Source of the DNA: a filamentous cyanobacterium ESFC-1
GTDB taxonomy: Bacteria > Cyanobacteriota > Cyanobacteriia > Cyanobacteriales > Spirulinaceae
NCBI GenBank assembly: GCA_000380225.1
Contig: KB904821.1
Coordinates: 4,745,683 to 4,809,682, forward strand
DNA length: 64,000 bases
Direction of reading: 5' to 3'
The notes under the pieces were generated by a model that saw only the letters and a list, made by a program, of their open reading frames with translations, was not told the origin of the DNA and did no database searches. Positions within the stretch are counted from its first letter, which is position 1. Each line of letters begins with the position of its first letter. The position numbers and the translations under genes are program-made. Positions 48,946 to 57,998 of the stretch are shown one piece after another.

Positions 48946-50247
48946 TTAAAGCTGCTTCATCACCTCACGGGCCGCACTCAGAGTTTTATCAATATCCTCG
49001 TCCGTGTGAGCCAAAGAAGTGAAACCCGCCTCAAACTGAGAAGGCGCAAGATAAACCCCCTGTTCGAGCATTCCCCGATGGAAGCGACCAAACTTCGTCA
49101 GGTCAGATTTCTTCGCATCATCGTAGTTATGCACCGGGTCGCCATTAAAAAAGAAGCCAAACATCCCGCTAATGCTGCCTCCCATCGCCGGATGCCCGGT
49201 TTCCTTGGCAATTTCTAATAAACCCTCAACCAGCTTTGTGGTCACGCGGTCGAGGTGTTCGTAAGAACCCGCTTTTTGCAGCAACTCCAGGGTTTTAATG
49301 CCAGCAGTCATGGCCAACGGATTGCCCGACAACGTTCCCGCTTGGTACATCGGCCCGGCCGGCGCAACCATAGACATAATATCCTTGCGACCGCCATAAG
49401 CCCCCACAGGCAAGCCACCGCCAATCACTTTCCCCAACGTGGTCAAATCCGGGGTTACACCAAACTTCGCTTGTGCGCCGCCGTAGGAAATGCGGAAACC
49501 CGTCATCACTTCATCAAACACTAACAGCGCCCCGTGTTCCTGGGTCAAGAGGCGCAGTCCTTCGAGGAAACCCGCATCCGGGGGAATAAAGCCAGAGTTG
49601 CCCACCACCGGCTCTAGAATCGCTCCAGCAATCTCGCCGGGATTTTCGGCAAATAAAGCTTTCACCGCTTCTAAATCGTTGTAGGGGGCAGTGAGGGTGC
49701 TGCTGGTGGTGCTTTTAGGGACACCAGGGGAATCCGGTAAGCCTAATGTGGCAACTCCAGACCCGGCTTTCACCAAAAACATATCGGCGTGACCGTGATA
49801 GCAGCCTTCAAATTTGATGATTTTTTCCCGTCCGGTGAAGGCTCGCATCAAGCGCAAAACGGACATACAGGCTTCTGTACCAGAGTTGACAAAGCGCACC
49901 ATTTCAATGCTAGGGACAGCATCAATCACCATCTCGGCTAAGACGTTTTCGAGGACGCAGGGCGCACCGAAACTGGTTCCTTTGTCGAGGGCATCCCGCA
50001 ACGCCGCGAGGACTTCTGGGTGAGCGTGACCGCAAATCGCGGGGCCCCAAGTGCCGACATAATCGATGTATTCGTTACCGTCTACGTCCCAAATATGGGA
50101 GCCTTTGACGCGATCGAAAACGATGGGCTGACCGCCGACGGATTTAAAAGCGCGAACGGGGGAACTTACGCCACCGGGCATGAGTTTTTGAGCGGAGGCA
50201 AAAATTTCTTCGGAACGGCTCGTTTTAAATGATGTTATTGAGACCAA
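48946..50247 (-). CDS. hemL: Glutamate-1-semialdehyde 2,1-aminomutase
   Basis: A 433-residue PLP enzyme that converts glutamate-1-semialdehyde to 5-aminolevulinate in the C5 pathway feeding haem and chlorophyll. Family marks are the N-terminus [55 protein letters not shown], the [11 protein letters not shown] motif, and the PLP lysine in [16 protein letters not shown]. Length is normal. The start is a TTG at 50247; the sequence right after it fits the family N-terminus, and no better ATG lies close. It would support bilin synthesis with BvdR and phycobilin enzymes. Confidence 0.96.
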   Translation of the reverse strand: MVSITSFKTSRSEEIFASAQKLMPGGVSSPVRAFKSVGGQPIVFDRVKGSHIWDVDGNEYIDYVGTWGPAICGHAHPEVLAALRDALDKGTSFGAPCVLENVLAEMVIDAVPSIEMVRFVNSGTEACMSVLRLMRAFTGREKIIKFEGCYHGHADMFLVKAGSGVATLGLPDSPGVPKSTTSSTLTAPYNDLEAVKALFAENPGEIAGAILEPVVGNSGFIPPDAGFLEGLRLLTQEHGALLVFDEVMTGFRISYGGAQAKFGVTPDLTTLGKVIGGGLPVGAYGGRKDIMSMVAPAGPMYQAGTLSGNPLAMTAGIKTLELLQKAGSYEHLDRVTTKLVEGLLEIAKETGHPAMGGSISGMFGFFFNGDPVHNYDDAKKSDLTKFGRFHRGMLEQGVYLAPSQFEAGFTSLAHTDEDIDKTLSAAREVMKQL

Positions 50248-50449
50248 AACTCTCTCCTTGAGTAAAAATGCTTAAAGTTTGAGTGGATGATTACGGGATA
50301 AGATAAGCTGTTATTTTAAGCCATGATGTTCCTAGATTAACGTACTAGATCGTTGAATCCTTGGGGGGCGATCGCGACAATCGATTTTGATCTGCCCCCG
50401 GCAACCCCCCGGTCGCGGTAAGATATAAACTTTCACTGTCGATCGGTTT

Positions 50450-51085
50450 ATGTCTGAATTGGGGAACAACTCGCGCCAATATGCCCTCGCTCTCCACACT
50501 ACAACCCCTCAGTTGGGATTGGCGATCGCGTCTTTGACTCCAGAAATGCGATCGCGCACTTGGGATTTAGGCCGCGGTGTGTCGTCGGTACTCCACGAAT
50601 ATTTAGCCGAATTTCTCAAACCGCAGCAATGGTCAGATTTGGCTTATATCGCGGTAGCGAAGGGGCCCGGTGGTTTTACGGGAACCCGCATCGGTGTGGT
50701 GACAGCGAGGGTATTAGCCCAACAACTTGAAATTCCCCTGTTTGCCGTGTCTACCCTAGCCGCGATCGCTCATACTCAACCGAAGGGCGATCGCCTCCTG
50801 GCTGTAGAAATGAAAGCCCGGCGCGATCGCCTTTTTGTCGCGCTTTATCGCCATACCGAAACCGAGGGCATTATCCCCGTTTTGAGCGATACGGTCATGG
50901 ATTCTCAACAATGGCAAACACAACTCGAAAGCCTGAGTGAGCCTTACGATCTTATTTCTGCCCCAACCGCTATCGGCGCAACGGTGACTGATGTTCTCGC
51001 GATCGCCCATTCTCAATGGCAATCGGGTCAGCGTCCCCACTGGTCAGAGGCTTTGCCTTATTATGGCCAAAATCCGGTGGATTAG
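50450..51085 (+). CDS. tsaB: tRNA threonylcarbamoyladenosine biosynthesis protein TsaB
   Basis: A 211-residue ASKHA-fold protein. The N-terminal ALALHTTTPQLGLAI and the YIAVAKGPGGFTGTRIGVV motif are characteristic of TsaB, a structural partner of TsaD in forming t6A at position 37 of tRNAs. Like other TsaB proteins it is shorter than TsaD and lacks the metal histidines. The last third (about 150-205) is the variable domain. The ATG at 50450 is adopted. It is divergent from hemL. Confidence 0.9.
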   Translation: MSELGNNSRQYALALHTTTPQLGLAIASLTPEMRSRTWDLGRGVSSVLHEYLAEFLKPQQWSDLAYIAVAKGPGGFTGTRIGVVTARVLAQQLEIPLFAVSTLAAIAHTQPKGDRLLAVEMKARRDRLFVALYRHTETEGIIPVLSDTVMDSQQWQTQLESLSEPYDLISAPTAIGATVTDVLAIAHSQWQSGQRPHWSEALPYYGQNPVD

Positions 51086-51274
51086 TCCTTGGTCATTGGT
51101 CATTTGTCCTTTGTCTTTTGTTATTGGTTATTTTCTCCCAATGTCCCAAAAAACGGATGACTGTTGAGGCGATGACTGAAAAAAGCCCACTGTCCAAAAA
51201 ACTGATAACTGATGACTGACGACTGTTGACTGAAAAGGGTATGATAGTAAATTGTGTCGAATTGAGACAAGTTC

Positions 51275-51478
51275 ATGCCGAAGCTAAAAACTCGTAAAGC
51301 TGCCGCGAAACGATTTCGCTTGACCGGATCGGGTAAAATCCGCCGTCGTAAAGCTTACAAAAATCACCTCCTGCAACATAAAAGCACCGAGCAAAAGCGC
51401 CGCCGTTTATCAAATCTATCGCTGGTGAGCGAGCAGGATGAAGAAAATGTGCGTTTGATGTTGCCTTACATGAAATAG
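51275..51478 (+). CDS. rpmI: 50S ribosomal protein L35
   Basis: A 67-residue basic protein, [20 protein letters not shown] at the start, with [13 protein letters not shown] and [16 protein letters not shown], which is ribosomal protein L35 (bL35). It lies 41 bases ahead of rplT, the standard pair. A tract of short repeats precedes it, and a promoter-like TATGATAGT sits about 30 bases upstream of the ATG. infC is not upstream here, unlike in many bacteria. Confidence 0.97.
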   Translation: MPKLKTRKAAAKRFRLTGSGKIRRRKAYKNHLLQHKSTEQKRRRLSNLSLVSEQDEENVRLMLPYMK

Positions 51479-51518
51479 GCAGCAGTTGGATTAAGCAAGA
51501 TATAAACAAAAAAACACT

Positions 51519-51872
51519 ATGGCTAGAGTTAAACGGGGTAACGTCGCCCGCAAACGGCGTAAAAAAGTCCTGAAACTGGCGAAAGGGTTTAGAGGTTCTC
51601 ATTCTAAACTGTTCCGCACGGCGAATCAGCAAGTAATGAAGGCGTTGCGGAATGCTTATCGCGATCGCCGCAACCGCAAGCGGGATTTCCGTCGTTTGTG
51701 GATTACCCGCATTAACGCGGCGGCTAGAGCCAATGGCATTAGTTATAGTCAACTCACTGGCAAGCTCAAAAAAGCCGATATCCAACTCAATCGTAAAATG
51801 TTGGCACAAATGGCGGTTCTCGACCCGGATGCGTTTAGCAAAGTGGTCGAAATTGCCGGCCAAGCGAAGTAA
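51519..51872 (+). CDS. rplT: 50S ribosomal protein L20
   Basis: A 117-residue ribosomal protein L20 (bL20): [20 protein letters not shown] opening, then [44 protein letters not shown] and the C-terminal [17 protein letters not shown]. It is an early-assembly protein of the large subunit and binds 23S rRNA. It follows rpmI in the usual operon order. Length and start are standard. Confidence 0.97.
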   Translation: MARVKRGNVARKRRKKVLKLAKGFRGSHSKLFRTANQQVMKALRNAYRDRRNRKRDFRRLWITRINAAARANGISYSQLTGKLKKADIQLNRKMLAQMAVLDPDAFSKVVEIAGQAK

Positions 51873-51977
51873 GTTCCTAGGGATGCGGTTTCTTCAGTTA
51901 TCAGTAATCAGTCATCAGCATCTAAGGGGAACGTTTTTCCGATGATTAGCTGGTTTTTGTTATTGGTTATTTCTGGT

Positions 51978-52062
51978 GCGCATTCCCTTGCTACTCGCGC
52001 ATTCCCTTGCGCCTTACGGCGGCGCGGGGTCGCTCGTCTTTCGGCGACGCGGGGTCGCACCA
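51978..52062. repeat. GC-rich palindrome, doubled copy
   Basis: GCGCATTCCCTTGC near 51978 and GCGCCTTACGGCGGCGCGGG with GGGGTCGCTCG further on. It is the palindrome found in tnpB at 46863, here free between genes after rplT. Confidence 0.7.
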
Positions 52063-52105
52063 GTTATTTGTTATTTGTTTTTCCTGTATTGCGGGACGTG
52101 TTGTT

Positions 52106-52217
52106 CCCCAAAAAGGGGTCAGAAACTTTGGCTCTCAGAGTAGATCGTAAAATCGGCTCAACGTCAGACTAAATAAGCGTTCGGTTCCCGAAAAAGTAGA
52201 TTTAAGTTTCTGGAGAG
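52106..52217 (-). mobile_element. TIR-bounded element of about 110 bp, inverted copy
   Basis: CCCCAAAAAGGGGTCAGAAAC at the left side and AAGTTTCTGGAG at the right; the interior keeps GGCTCAACG. It is the reverse orientation of the copies at 16.6 and 23.7 kb. Confidence 0.65.
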
Positions 52218-52231
52218 TTATCAGTTTTTCA

Positions 52232-52318
52232 GTAACCAATAACCAACAACCAATAACCAACAACCAACAACCAACAACCAACAACCAATAACCAATAACC
52301 AATAACCAATAACCAACA
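52232..52318 (-). repeat. Heptamer tandem array
   Basis: About 12 copies of AACCAAT/AACCAAC, ending directly before the ATG at 52319. Confidence 0.9.
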
Positions 52319-53086
52319 ATGTACAGGCTTGGTTACGCAATTCCCCTCAGTCTCGCACCCCTGATAATTTCTGCCGAGGCGATCGCGGCGACATTGCCCG
52401 AAATCCTCGACCGGGGCAGAATTATTGTGGGGGTGAAAGATAATGTGCGACCGTTGGGATTTGTGGGAGACAACCAAGCGTTACAAGGGCTAGAAATCGA
52501 TTTAGCGCGACAATTAGCCCTAGAGTGGTTTGGCGATCGCGATGCGGTTGAATTTATCCCCCTAGATAATGCCGATCGCCTCGAAGCGGTATTAGCTGGG
52601 GAAGTGGATTTTGCGATCGCGAATCTGGCCGCTACTGAATCGCGATCGCGAGTGGTTCATTTTAGCCGCCATTATTATCTTTCTGGCACAGGATTAGTCA
52701 GTAAAAATCCTGATATCCAAACTTTAGGGGATTTAGCCCAGAGTAAAATCGCGGTTTTAGAAAACTCCGTGGCGATCGCCGTCACTCGTTACGAATTGCC
52801 CCAAGCGCAGTTCGTGGGGGTATCTTCCTATCAAGAAGCCTATCAAAAGCTCGAAGCCGGAGAAATCGACGCATTTGCCGGAGATGCAGCCATTCTCGCC
52901 GGGTGGGTGCAAGAATACCCCTCATATCGCCTGATTGACAGCTTTTTGAGTGGAGATGCCCTTTGTATCGCCATGCCCAAAGGCTTACAATACAGTGGTT
53001 TACACTTGATCATCAACGAATCCATTTCCCGTTGGGTAAGCTCAGGTTGGTTGCGCGATCGCCTGCAATATTGGAGTTTGCCATAA
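52319..53086 (+). CDS. Extracellular solute-binding protein (SBP family 3)
   Basis: A 255-residue protein with a signal peptide (RLGYAIPLSLAPLIISAEAI) and a family-3 periplasmic binding domain. The opening LPEILDRGRIIVGVKDNVRP, GLEIDLARQLALEWFGD and VDFAIANLAATESR are typical of amino-acid and related ABC binding proteins. The IDAFAGDAAILAGWVQE segment is the second-lobe signature. No permease or ATPase follows, so it may serve a transporter elsewhere or work as a sensor. The ATG abuts the heptamer array, so the ribosome binding site must lie in the repeat or be absent. Confidence 0.85.
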   Translation: MYRLGYAIPLSLAPLIISAEAIAATLPEILDRGRIIVGVKDNVRPLGFVGDNQALQGLEIDLARQLALEWFGDRDAVEFIPLDNADRLEAVLAGEVDFAIANLAATESRSRVVHFSRHYYLSGTGLVSKNPDIQTLGDLAQSKIAVLENSVAIAVTRYELPQAQFVGVSSYQEAYQKLEAGEIDAFAGDAAILAGWVQEYPSYRLIDSFLSGDALCIAMPKGLQYSGLHLIINESISRWVSSGWLRDRLQYWSLP

Positions 53087-53167
53087 TTCTTGTGACTGGT
53101 ATGTCCATTTGACTCGATCTCGATGGACAATAAACACTGTAGCTCTACAATGCAACTGAATTAACCT

Positions 53168-53698
53168 ATGTTGGACGAACAGCTTCCGATTATTTATTTG
53201 TCAATTTTGCTGGTGTTACTCGCGATCGCGGGTTATTTGATTTTTTCCCAAGTTGTCAAAGTTCGCAAAACCGAAGGCAAGATATCCAAACTCGAAAACA
53301 AACTCAAACAAGAAAAAGGAACGGCTTTAGAATATTATGAATTAGGCCGGCTTTATTTAGAGAAAAAACTCTATACCCAATCAGGAAAGCTTTTTCAAAA
53401 AGCCCTAAAAGCCGGAGACATTGAACCCGAAAATAAAGCCCTAATTTACAACGGTTTGGGTTACTCTTACTTTGCCAACGAACAGTATGATGTGGCGATT
53501 CGGCAATACAAACAAGCTTTAGAAAATAACCCGGAATACATCATCGCTCTAAACAACCTCGCTTTTGCCTACGAACGGAAAAAGCTCTTAGCGCAAGCGA
53601 TCGAAACCTACGAAGAAACCCTTAAGTACGATCCGGATAATGCTACGGCAAATCGTCGTGTAGAATCTCTGCGTAAACGGTTTGTCAGTTCCAGCTAA
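53168..53698 (+). CDS. Membrane-anchored TPR protein
   Basis: A 176-residue protein with one N-terminal membrane helix (IIYLSILLVLLAIAGYLIF), a short coiled-coil linker (KISKLENKLKQEKGTALEYY) and three TPR units, e.g. ALIYNGLGYSYFANEQYDVAIRQY and EYIIALNNLAFAYERKKLLAQAIETYEE. The cytoplasmic TPR domain is likely to bind another protein at the membrane. This layout is seen in cyanobacterial proteins linked to photosystem assembly or membrane processes, but I cannot name the gene. Confidence 0.8.
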   Translation: MLDEQLPIIYLSILLVLLAIAGYLIFSQVVKVRKTEGKISKLENKLKQEKGTALEYYELGRLYLEKKLYTQSGKLFQKALKAGDIEPENKALIYNGLGYSYFANEQYDVAIRQYKQALENNPEYIIALNNLAFAYERKKLLAQAIETYEETLKYDPDNATANRRVESLRKRFVSSS

Positions 53699-53909
53699 CC
53701 GCTAAAGTGGGGAGAGGGGAGTAAACAATAATTGTTGAGAAAGATAAATATTTTTAACCTTCTGTAACCAATTTTGCTCCCCAAATTGAGTTCTGAGGTG
53801 GCTACAATTGAAAAAACAGTGTTGCTGAATATCGATCTCTAGGCTTTAGGTTGAAAACAGCATTTCTAAGATTGGTAACCGAATTTCTCTTTTGAATCCT
53901 TGAAAAACT

Positions 53910-56810
53910 ATGGATTGTAGCTCCTCTACCTCCCCACAAATCGAAAAACTAGCCACCAGTGTTCCTGGCGTGGTATATCAGTTTTTAATGCGGCCTGACG
54001 GTTCAATTGCCTTTCCTTACATTAGTGAAGGCTGTCGGCGGTTTTACGAACTTGACCCCGCCGCCGTGCAAGCGGATGGTTCTTTGCTGATGAACTTGAT
54101 TCATCCAGAGGATATTGGCCAAGCCCAAGAATTGATTCATCGCTCTGCGATGACCTTAGAACCGTGGGAATGGGAAGGACGCATGGTATTGCCTTCAGGA
54201 AAAATTTGCTGGACTCATGGGGCATCGCGCCCCGAACGCTTGCCGAATGGGGATGTTATCTGGGATGGTTTACTAATGGATGTGAGCGATCGCAAACTTG
54301 CAGAAATGCAGCTTCGTCAACACGAAAGACAACTTTATTCTTTTGTCAAATATGCGCCCGCAGCTATGGCCATGTTTGACCGGGAAATGCGTTATCTCGC
54401 CGCCAGCGAGCGGTGGCTGCAAGATTATCAACTCAACGAAGATATTATTGGCAAGTCTCATTACGAGATTTTTCCCGAAATTACCGATTCTTGGCGCGAT
54501 ATTCATCAACGCTGTCTGAAGGGGGCAGTCGAAAAATGTGACGAAGACCGTTTCAAACGAGAAGATGGTTCAGTGAATTGGCTGAAGTGGGAAGTGCGCC
54601 CTTGGTACCACGGAAAGGGTGATATTGGCGGCATTATGATGTTGACCGAAGATATTACCGACCGCAAACAAGCCGAAATTGCCGGTCAGCGCAGCGAAAG
54701 ACGGTTTCAAGGCATCTTTAATCAAACCTTCCAATTTATGAGCTTGTTGGCTCCTGACGGGACGGTACTGGAAGTTAACGACCCTGCCATCGACCTCAAA
54801 ATTGGCGATCGCGACCAACTCCTCAATCAATCCCTCGCGACGGCTCCTTGGTGGCAGATTTCCCCGGAAACCCAAGAGCGCATCCAACGGGCAATTGCCT
54901 ATGCCAATCAAGGGGAGTTTATTCGCTATGAAGTCGATGTGTTGGGCAAGCGAGACCAAGTTCTTACCCTTGATTTCTCTCTCAAGCCGATTTTAAACGA
55001 CCAGCAAGAAGTCGAATTTATCATCGCTGAAGGTCACGATCTTAGCGATCGCAAGCGCATTGAAGTCGAACTGCAAACCTCTTACCGGCAAACCACCAAT
55101 ATCCTCGAAAGCATCACCGACGGCTTTATTACCTTTAATCGGGATTGGATTATCACTTATGTTAATCCTCAAGGTGCAAAGATTCTGCAAAGCACCCCCG
55201 ATGAACTTCTGGGTAGAAATCACTGGGATGTTTTTCCCGAAGCTGCCGGAACCCGCTTCGGCGTTGCGTATTACAAAGCCATGGACGAAGGCCAAAGTAG
55301 CCAAGTTGAAGAATATTATGCTCCTTTGAATATATGGTCTGAAGCGCGGATTTATCCCAATAGTGACGGAATTGCTATCTTTTTCCAAGATATTACCGCC
55401 CGCAAACAAGCCGAAGCCGATCTGAAAGCCTTTAACGCCGAACTCGAAAGCCGGGTCAAACAGCGTACTGCCGAACTCAAACAAGCCAATCAAGTCCTAC
55501 AAGCCGAAATTGGCGAGCGTCAAGAAGCCCAACAAGCCCAAGCCCGTCTCAGTGCCATTATTGAAGCTACCTCGGATTTAGTCGGGATTGCTGATGCTGA
55601 CGGAACTTCGTTATTTCTCAACGAAGCGGGGCGTAAAATGATCGGACTCAGCGAATCCGACATGAAAGCCCCCATTCACGTTAGTCAGTTTCATTCCCCG
55701 AGGGTTGCCCAAGAAATCATGATGCCCGCCATGGAAACTGCCAAAAATCAAGGCGTTTGGAGTGGTGAAAACTGGTTAATTAACCGCCAAGGCGAGGAAA
55801 TTCCGGTTTCCCAAGTAATCATTGCCCACAAATCTGAAGATGGTGAAGTGGAGTTCTTTTCGACTGTCGTGCGGGATATTCGCGATCGCAAAGCCATTGA
55901 AACCGAACTACGGGACCAAGCCCAAAAACTCCAAAACACCCTTAACAAACTCACCCGCACTCAAACCCAACTGGTTCAAAGTGAAAAAATGTCGAGTTTG
56001 GGTCAACTGGTGGCAGGAGTAGCCCACGAAATTAACAACCCCGTTAACTTTATTTACGGCAACTTAGTCCACGTTCAAGAATACACCAACGACTTCCTCG
56101 AAATTCTCAACGCTTACCAAGAATACCACCCAGAAGTTCACCCAGAACTCGAAGAACTGATCGAAGACAAAGACCTGGAATTTCTGATTGAAGATATGCC
56201 CAAAATGTTGCGCTCGATGCAAGTAGGGGCTGAACGAATCCGCGAGATTGTCAAGTCTTTAAGGATGTTTTCCCGCATTGACGAAATGGATGTCAAAGCG
56301 ATTAATATCCATGAAGGAATCGAAAGTACCTTAATGATTTTGCATAATCGCATCAAAGCTAAATCTGACCATCCTGCCATTGAAATCATCAAAAACTATG
56401 GCGATTTACCTGTGGTGGAATGCTATCCGGGGCAACTCAATCAAGTCTTTATGAATATTATTAGTAATGCGATTGATGCCCTAGAAGATTGTCTACATCA
56501 ACTTCCTGTACCAGAACGGCAAAAAGCCCATTACTTTATCAGCATTAAGACCCAGAAACTCAGCGACCAACAAATCGTTATTGAAATCGCAGACAATGGC
56601 AAGGGCATTCCCTTAGACGCTCAAAAACGCTTGTTTGACCCCTTTTATACGACTAAACCTGTGGGTAAGGGAACGGGTTTAGGTTTGGCAATTTCTCAGC
56701 AAATCATCGAAGAAAAACACCACGGTCAACTAAGCTGCATTTCAGCCCCCGGAGAAGGGACAAAATTTGTAATTACCCTCCCCCTCGAACAAGTTGATAA
56801 AGGGAGTTAG
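53910..56810 (+). CDS. Multi-PAS sensor histidine kinase
   Basis: A 966-residue soluble kinase with about five PAS/PAC segments (roughly 10-120, 130-255, 260-375, 385-485, 545-660), joined by DRKQAE-type PAC ends, and a coiled coil at 490-545 (AELKQANQVLQAEIGERQEA). The kinase core follows: HisKA with H706 in GVAHEINNPVNFI, then N-box NQVFMNIISNAID, G1 DNGKGIPLDAQK and GTGLGLAISQQI. There is no transmembrane span, so it senses in the cytosol, perhaps redox, light or small molecules. It lacks a receiver, and no partner regulator is adjacent. Confidence 0.92.
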   Translation: MDCSSSTSPQIEKLATSVPGVVYQFLMRPDGSIAFPYISEGCRRFYELDPAAVQADGSLLMNLIHPEDIGQAQELIHRSAMTLEPWEWEGRMVLPSGKICWTHGASRPERLPNGDVIWDGLLMDVSDRKLAEMQLRQHERQLYSFVKYAPAAMAMFDREMRYLAASERWLQDYQLNEDIIGKSHYEIFPEITDSWRDIHQRCLKGAVEKCDEDRFKREDGSVNWLKWEVRPWYHGKGDIGGIMMLTEDITDRKQAEIAGQRSERRFQGIFNQTFQFMSLLAPDGTVLEVNDPAIDLKIGDRDQLLNQSLATAPWWQISPETQERIQRAIAYANQGEFIRYEVDVLGKRDQVLTLDFSLKPILNDQQEVEFIIAEGHDLSDRKRIEVELQTSYRQTTNILESITDGFITFNRDWIITYVNPQGAKILQSTPDELLGRNHWDVFPEAAGTRFGVAYYKAMDEGQSSQVEEYYAPLNIWSEARIYPNSDGIAIFFQDITARKQAEADLKAFNAELESRVKQRTAELKQANQVLQAEIGERQEAQQAQARLSAIIEATSDLVGIADADGTSLFLNEAGRKMIGLSESDMKAPIHVSQFHSPRVAQEIMMPAMETAKNQGVWSGENWLINRQGEEIPVSQVIIAHKSEDGEVEFFSTVVRDIRDRKAIETELRDQAQKLQNTLNKLTRTQTQLVQSEKMSSLGQLVAGVAHEINNPVNFIYGNLVHVQEYTNDFLEILNAYQEYHPEVHPELEELIEDKDLEFLIEDMPKMLRSMQVGAERIREIVKSLRMFSRIDEMDVKAINIHEGIESTLMILHNRIKAKSDHPAIEIIKNYGDLPVVECYPGQLNQVFMNIISNAIDALEDCLHQLPVPERQKAHYFISIKTQKLSDQQIVIEIADNGKGIPLDAQKRLFDPFYTTKPVGKGTGLGLAISQQIIEEKHHGQLSCISAPGEGTKFVITLPLEQVDKGS

Positions 56811-56859
56811 TTGTTTGTCCTTGGTCATTAGTCTTTTGTCCTTAGCTTATCCGATTGAG

Positions 56860-57027
56860 TTAGAATTCGATCCTAAAAATCGGATTAATATGCTTAAATT
56901 CTGGAGTGTGGGTTTCGTCTTTGAGAATATCAATATGAACCCATTGATGTTCGATATTGAGAAACTGCATTAATAGTTTAATTTTGTAGCAGTTTCCCGA
57001 TAACATATCACCAAAAACTCGATACAT
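56860..57027 (-). pseudogene. Truncated glutathione S-transferase-like gene
   Basis: A 55-codon frame starting MYRVFGDMLSGNCYKIKLL, followed by INIEHQW-type sequence (FLNIEHQWVHIDILKDET) and HTPEFKHINP, is the first half of a GST thioredoxin-fold domain. The usual continuation after N-P (N-G-K-I/V-P) is replaced by an unrelated IFRIEF and a stop, and the helical C-terminal domain is missing. I read it as a truncated gene. It lies between the PAS kinase and tatA. Confidence 0.6.
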
Positions 57028-57060
57028 TGTTATCTCCTAGCTGCAATTGCGGTTAGCAAA

Positions 57061-57095
57061 AAAACAAAACCCGATTTTTTAGAAAACCGGGTTGA
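57061..57095 (-). terminator. Terminator of tatA
   Basis: AACCCGGTTTTCT pairing with a downstream AAATCGGGTT on the minus strand, then a T-rich run. Confidence 0.7.
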
Positions 57096-57103
57096 TTCAA
57101 TTA

Positions 57104-57391
57104 TTAGCTTTGTTGAGAGGTTTCGACCGCTTTTTCTTCAGAATCTACCGTTTCGGCTTCTTTTTCTTTAGCTTTTGATTCTTCCAACTCTGCTTTCATT
57201 TTCACGGATTCTTCGAGTTGCGCCGCTTCCCGCTTAAACTCATTTTGAAACTCATTGGATGCGTCTTGGAAGCCTCGGATGGCTTTTCCCATACTGCGAC
57301 CAATTTCGGGTAACTTTTTCGGCCCGAAGACCAAAAGAGCAATCACCATGATTAACATGATTTCGGGCAAGCCCATACCAAAAATATTCAT
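57104..57391 (-). CDS. tatA: TatA/E family twin-arginine translocase subunit
   Basis: A 95-residue protein of the TatA/E family: a single N-terminal membrane helix (GMGLPEIMLIMVIALLVFGP), the conserved hinge FGPKKLPEIG, and an amphipathic helix (SMGKAIRGFQDASNEFQNEF), with an acidic tail. TatA lines the channel for folded precursors crossing thylakoid or plasma membrane. It follows psbH, an arrangement common in cyanobacteria. A terminator lies between them (57436-57460), so they may also have separate transcripts. Confidence 0.92.
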   Translation of the reverse strand: MNIFGMGLPEIMLIMVIALLVFGPKKLPEIGRSMGKAIRGFQDASNEFQNEFKREAAQLEESVKMKAELEESKAKEKEAETVDSEEKAVETSQQS

Positions 57392-57435
57392 TGTGCGTAG
57401 TCCTCGCTTGTGTCTTGCAACTATTATTACCGATC

Positions 57436-57460
57436 AAAAAAAAACCCGGACAAAGCCGGG
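57436..57460 (-). terminator. Terminator between psbH and tatA
   Basis: CCCGGCTTTGTCCGGG stem-loop on the minus strand followed by eight T residues. Confidence 0.8.
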
Positions 57461-57500
57461 ATGCAGCAATTGTTGTCAATCTCTCCTGTATCAAGCCGAT

Positions 57501-57704
57501 TTACTGGCCTAAACTGCGCCAATCTACATCAACGTTATTTAATAACAAGTCAGAGTTATAAATTTGCAGGATAATCAGCAAAAACACGAAAAACAACAAC
57601 ATAAATACGCCCATAAGCGGGGTTGTTCCCCAACCGGGAGTCACTTTACCATATTCAGAATTTAGAGGTCTGAGGATTTCTCCCAACCGAGTGCGTTGTG
57701 CCAT
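57501..57704 (-). CDS. psbH: Photosystem II reaction centre protein H
   Basis: A 67-residue protein, [20 protein letters not shown] onward, with [20 protein letters not shown] as the membrane helix and a lumenal tail ending DWRSLGQ. It is PsbH, a one-helix subunit at the CP47/D2 edge of photosystem II. In many cyanobacteria psbN lies opposite, just upstream; here it is 12 kb away and the upstream 290 bases carry no such gene. tatA lies downstream on the same strand, which is the common order. Confidence 0.96.
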   Translation of the reverse strand: MAQRTRLGEILRPLNSEYGKVTPGWGTTPLMGVFMLLFFVFLLIILQIYNSDLLLNNVDVDWRSLGQ

Positions 57705-57998
57705 AATCTCACCAAAAATGAAAATCTTGTTACAGTTTGTTAAGGTTGTGGGCATTCTCGCGGGATTTGATGAACTGCTCCAAGCCACGCGATCGCCCAA
57801 CGGTACAACCATAAAGATACCATAATCTCTGGCAGTTATCGTCGAAACTTAGGCTGTTGGGGAAAGGTTGAAAGCTGATGCTTAAGGCATTACAGCCCGA
57901 AAAAGTCGATTTAATCTGGCCAAAAGAGTCCACCGCGACGGGAAAGGCGGTGGACAGTCTGAAAACTCAACCGCAAAATGGGTTCTGGGTGTTTTCCT

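Noticed and set aside
49006..50232. Plus-strand ORFs over hemL
   Set aside because: Antisense shadows of a well-supported gene.
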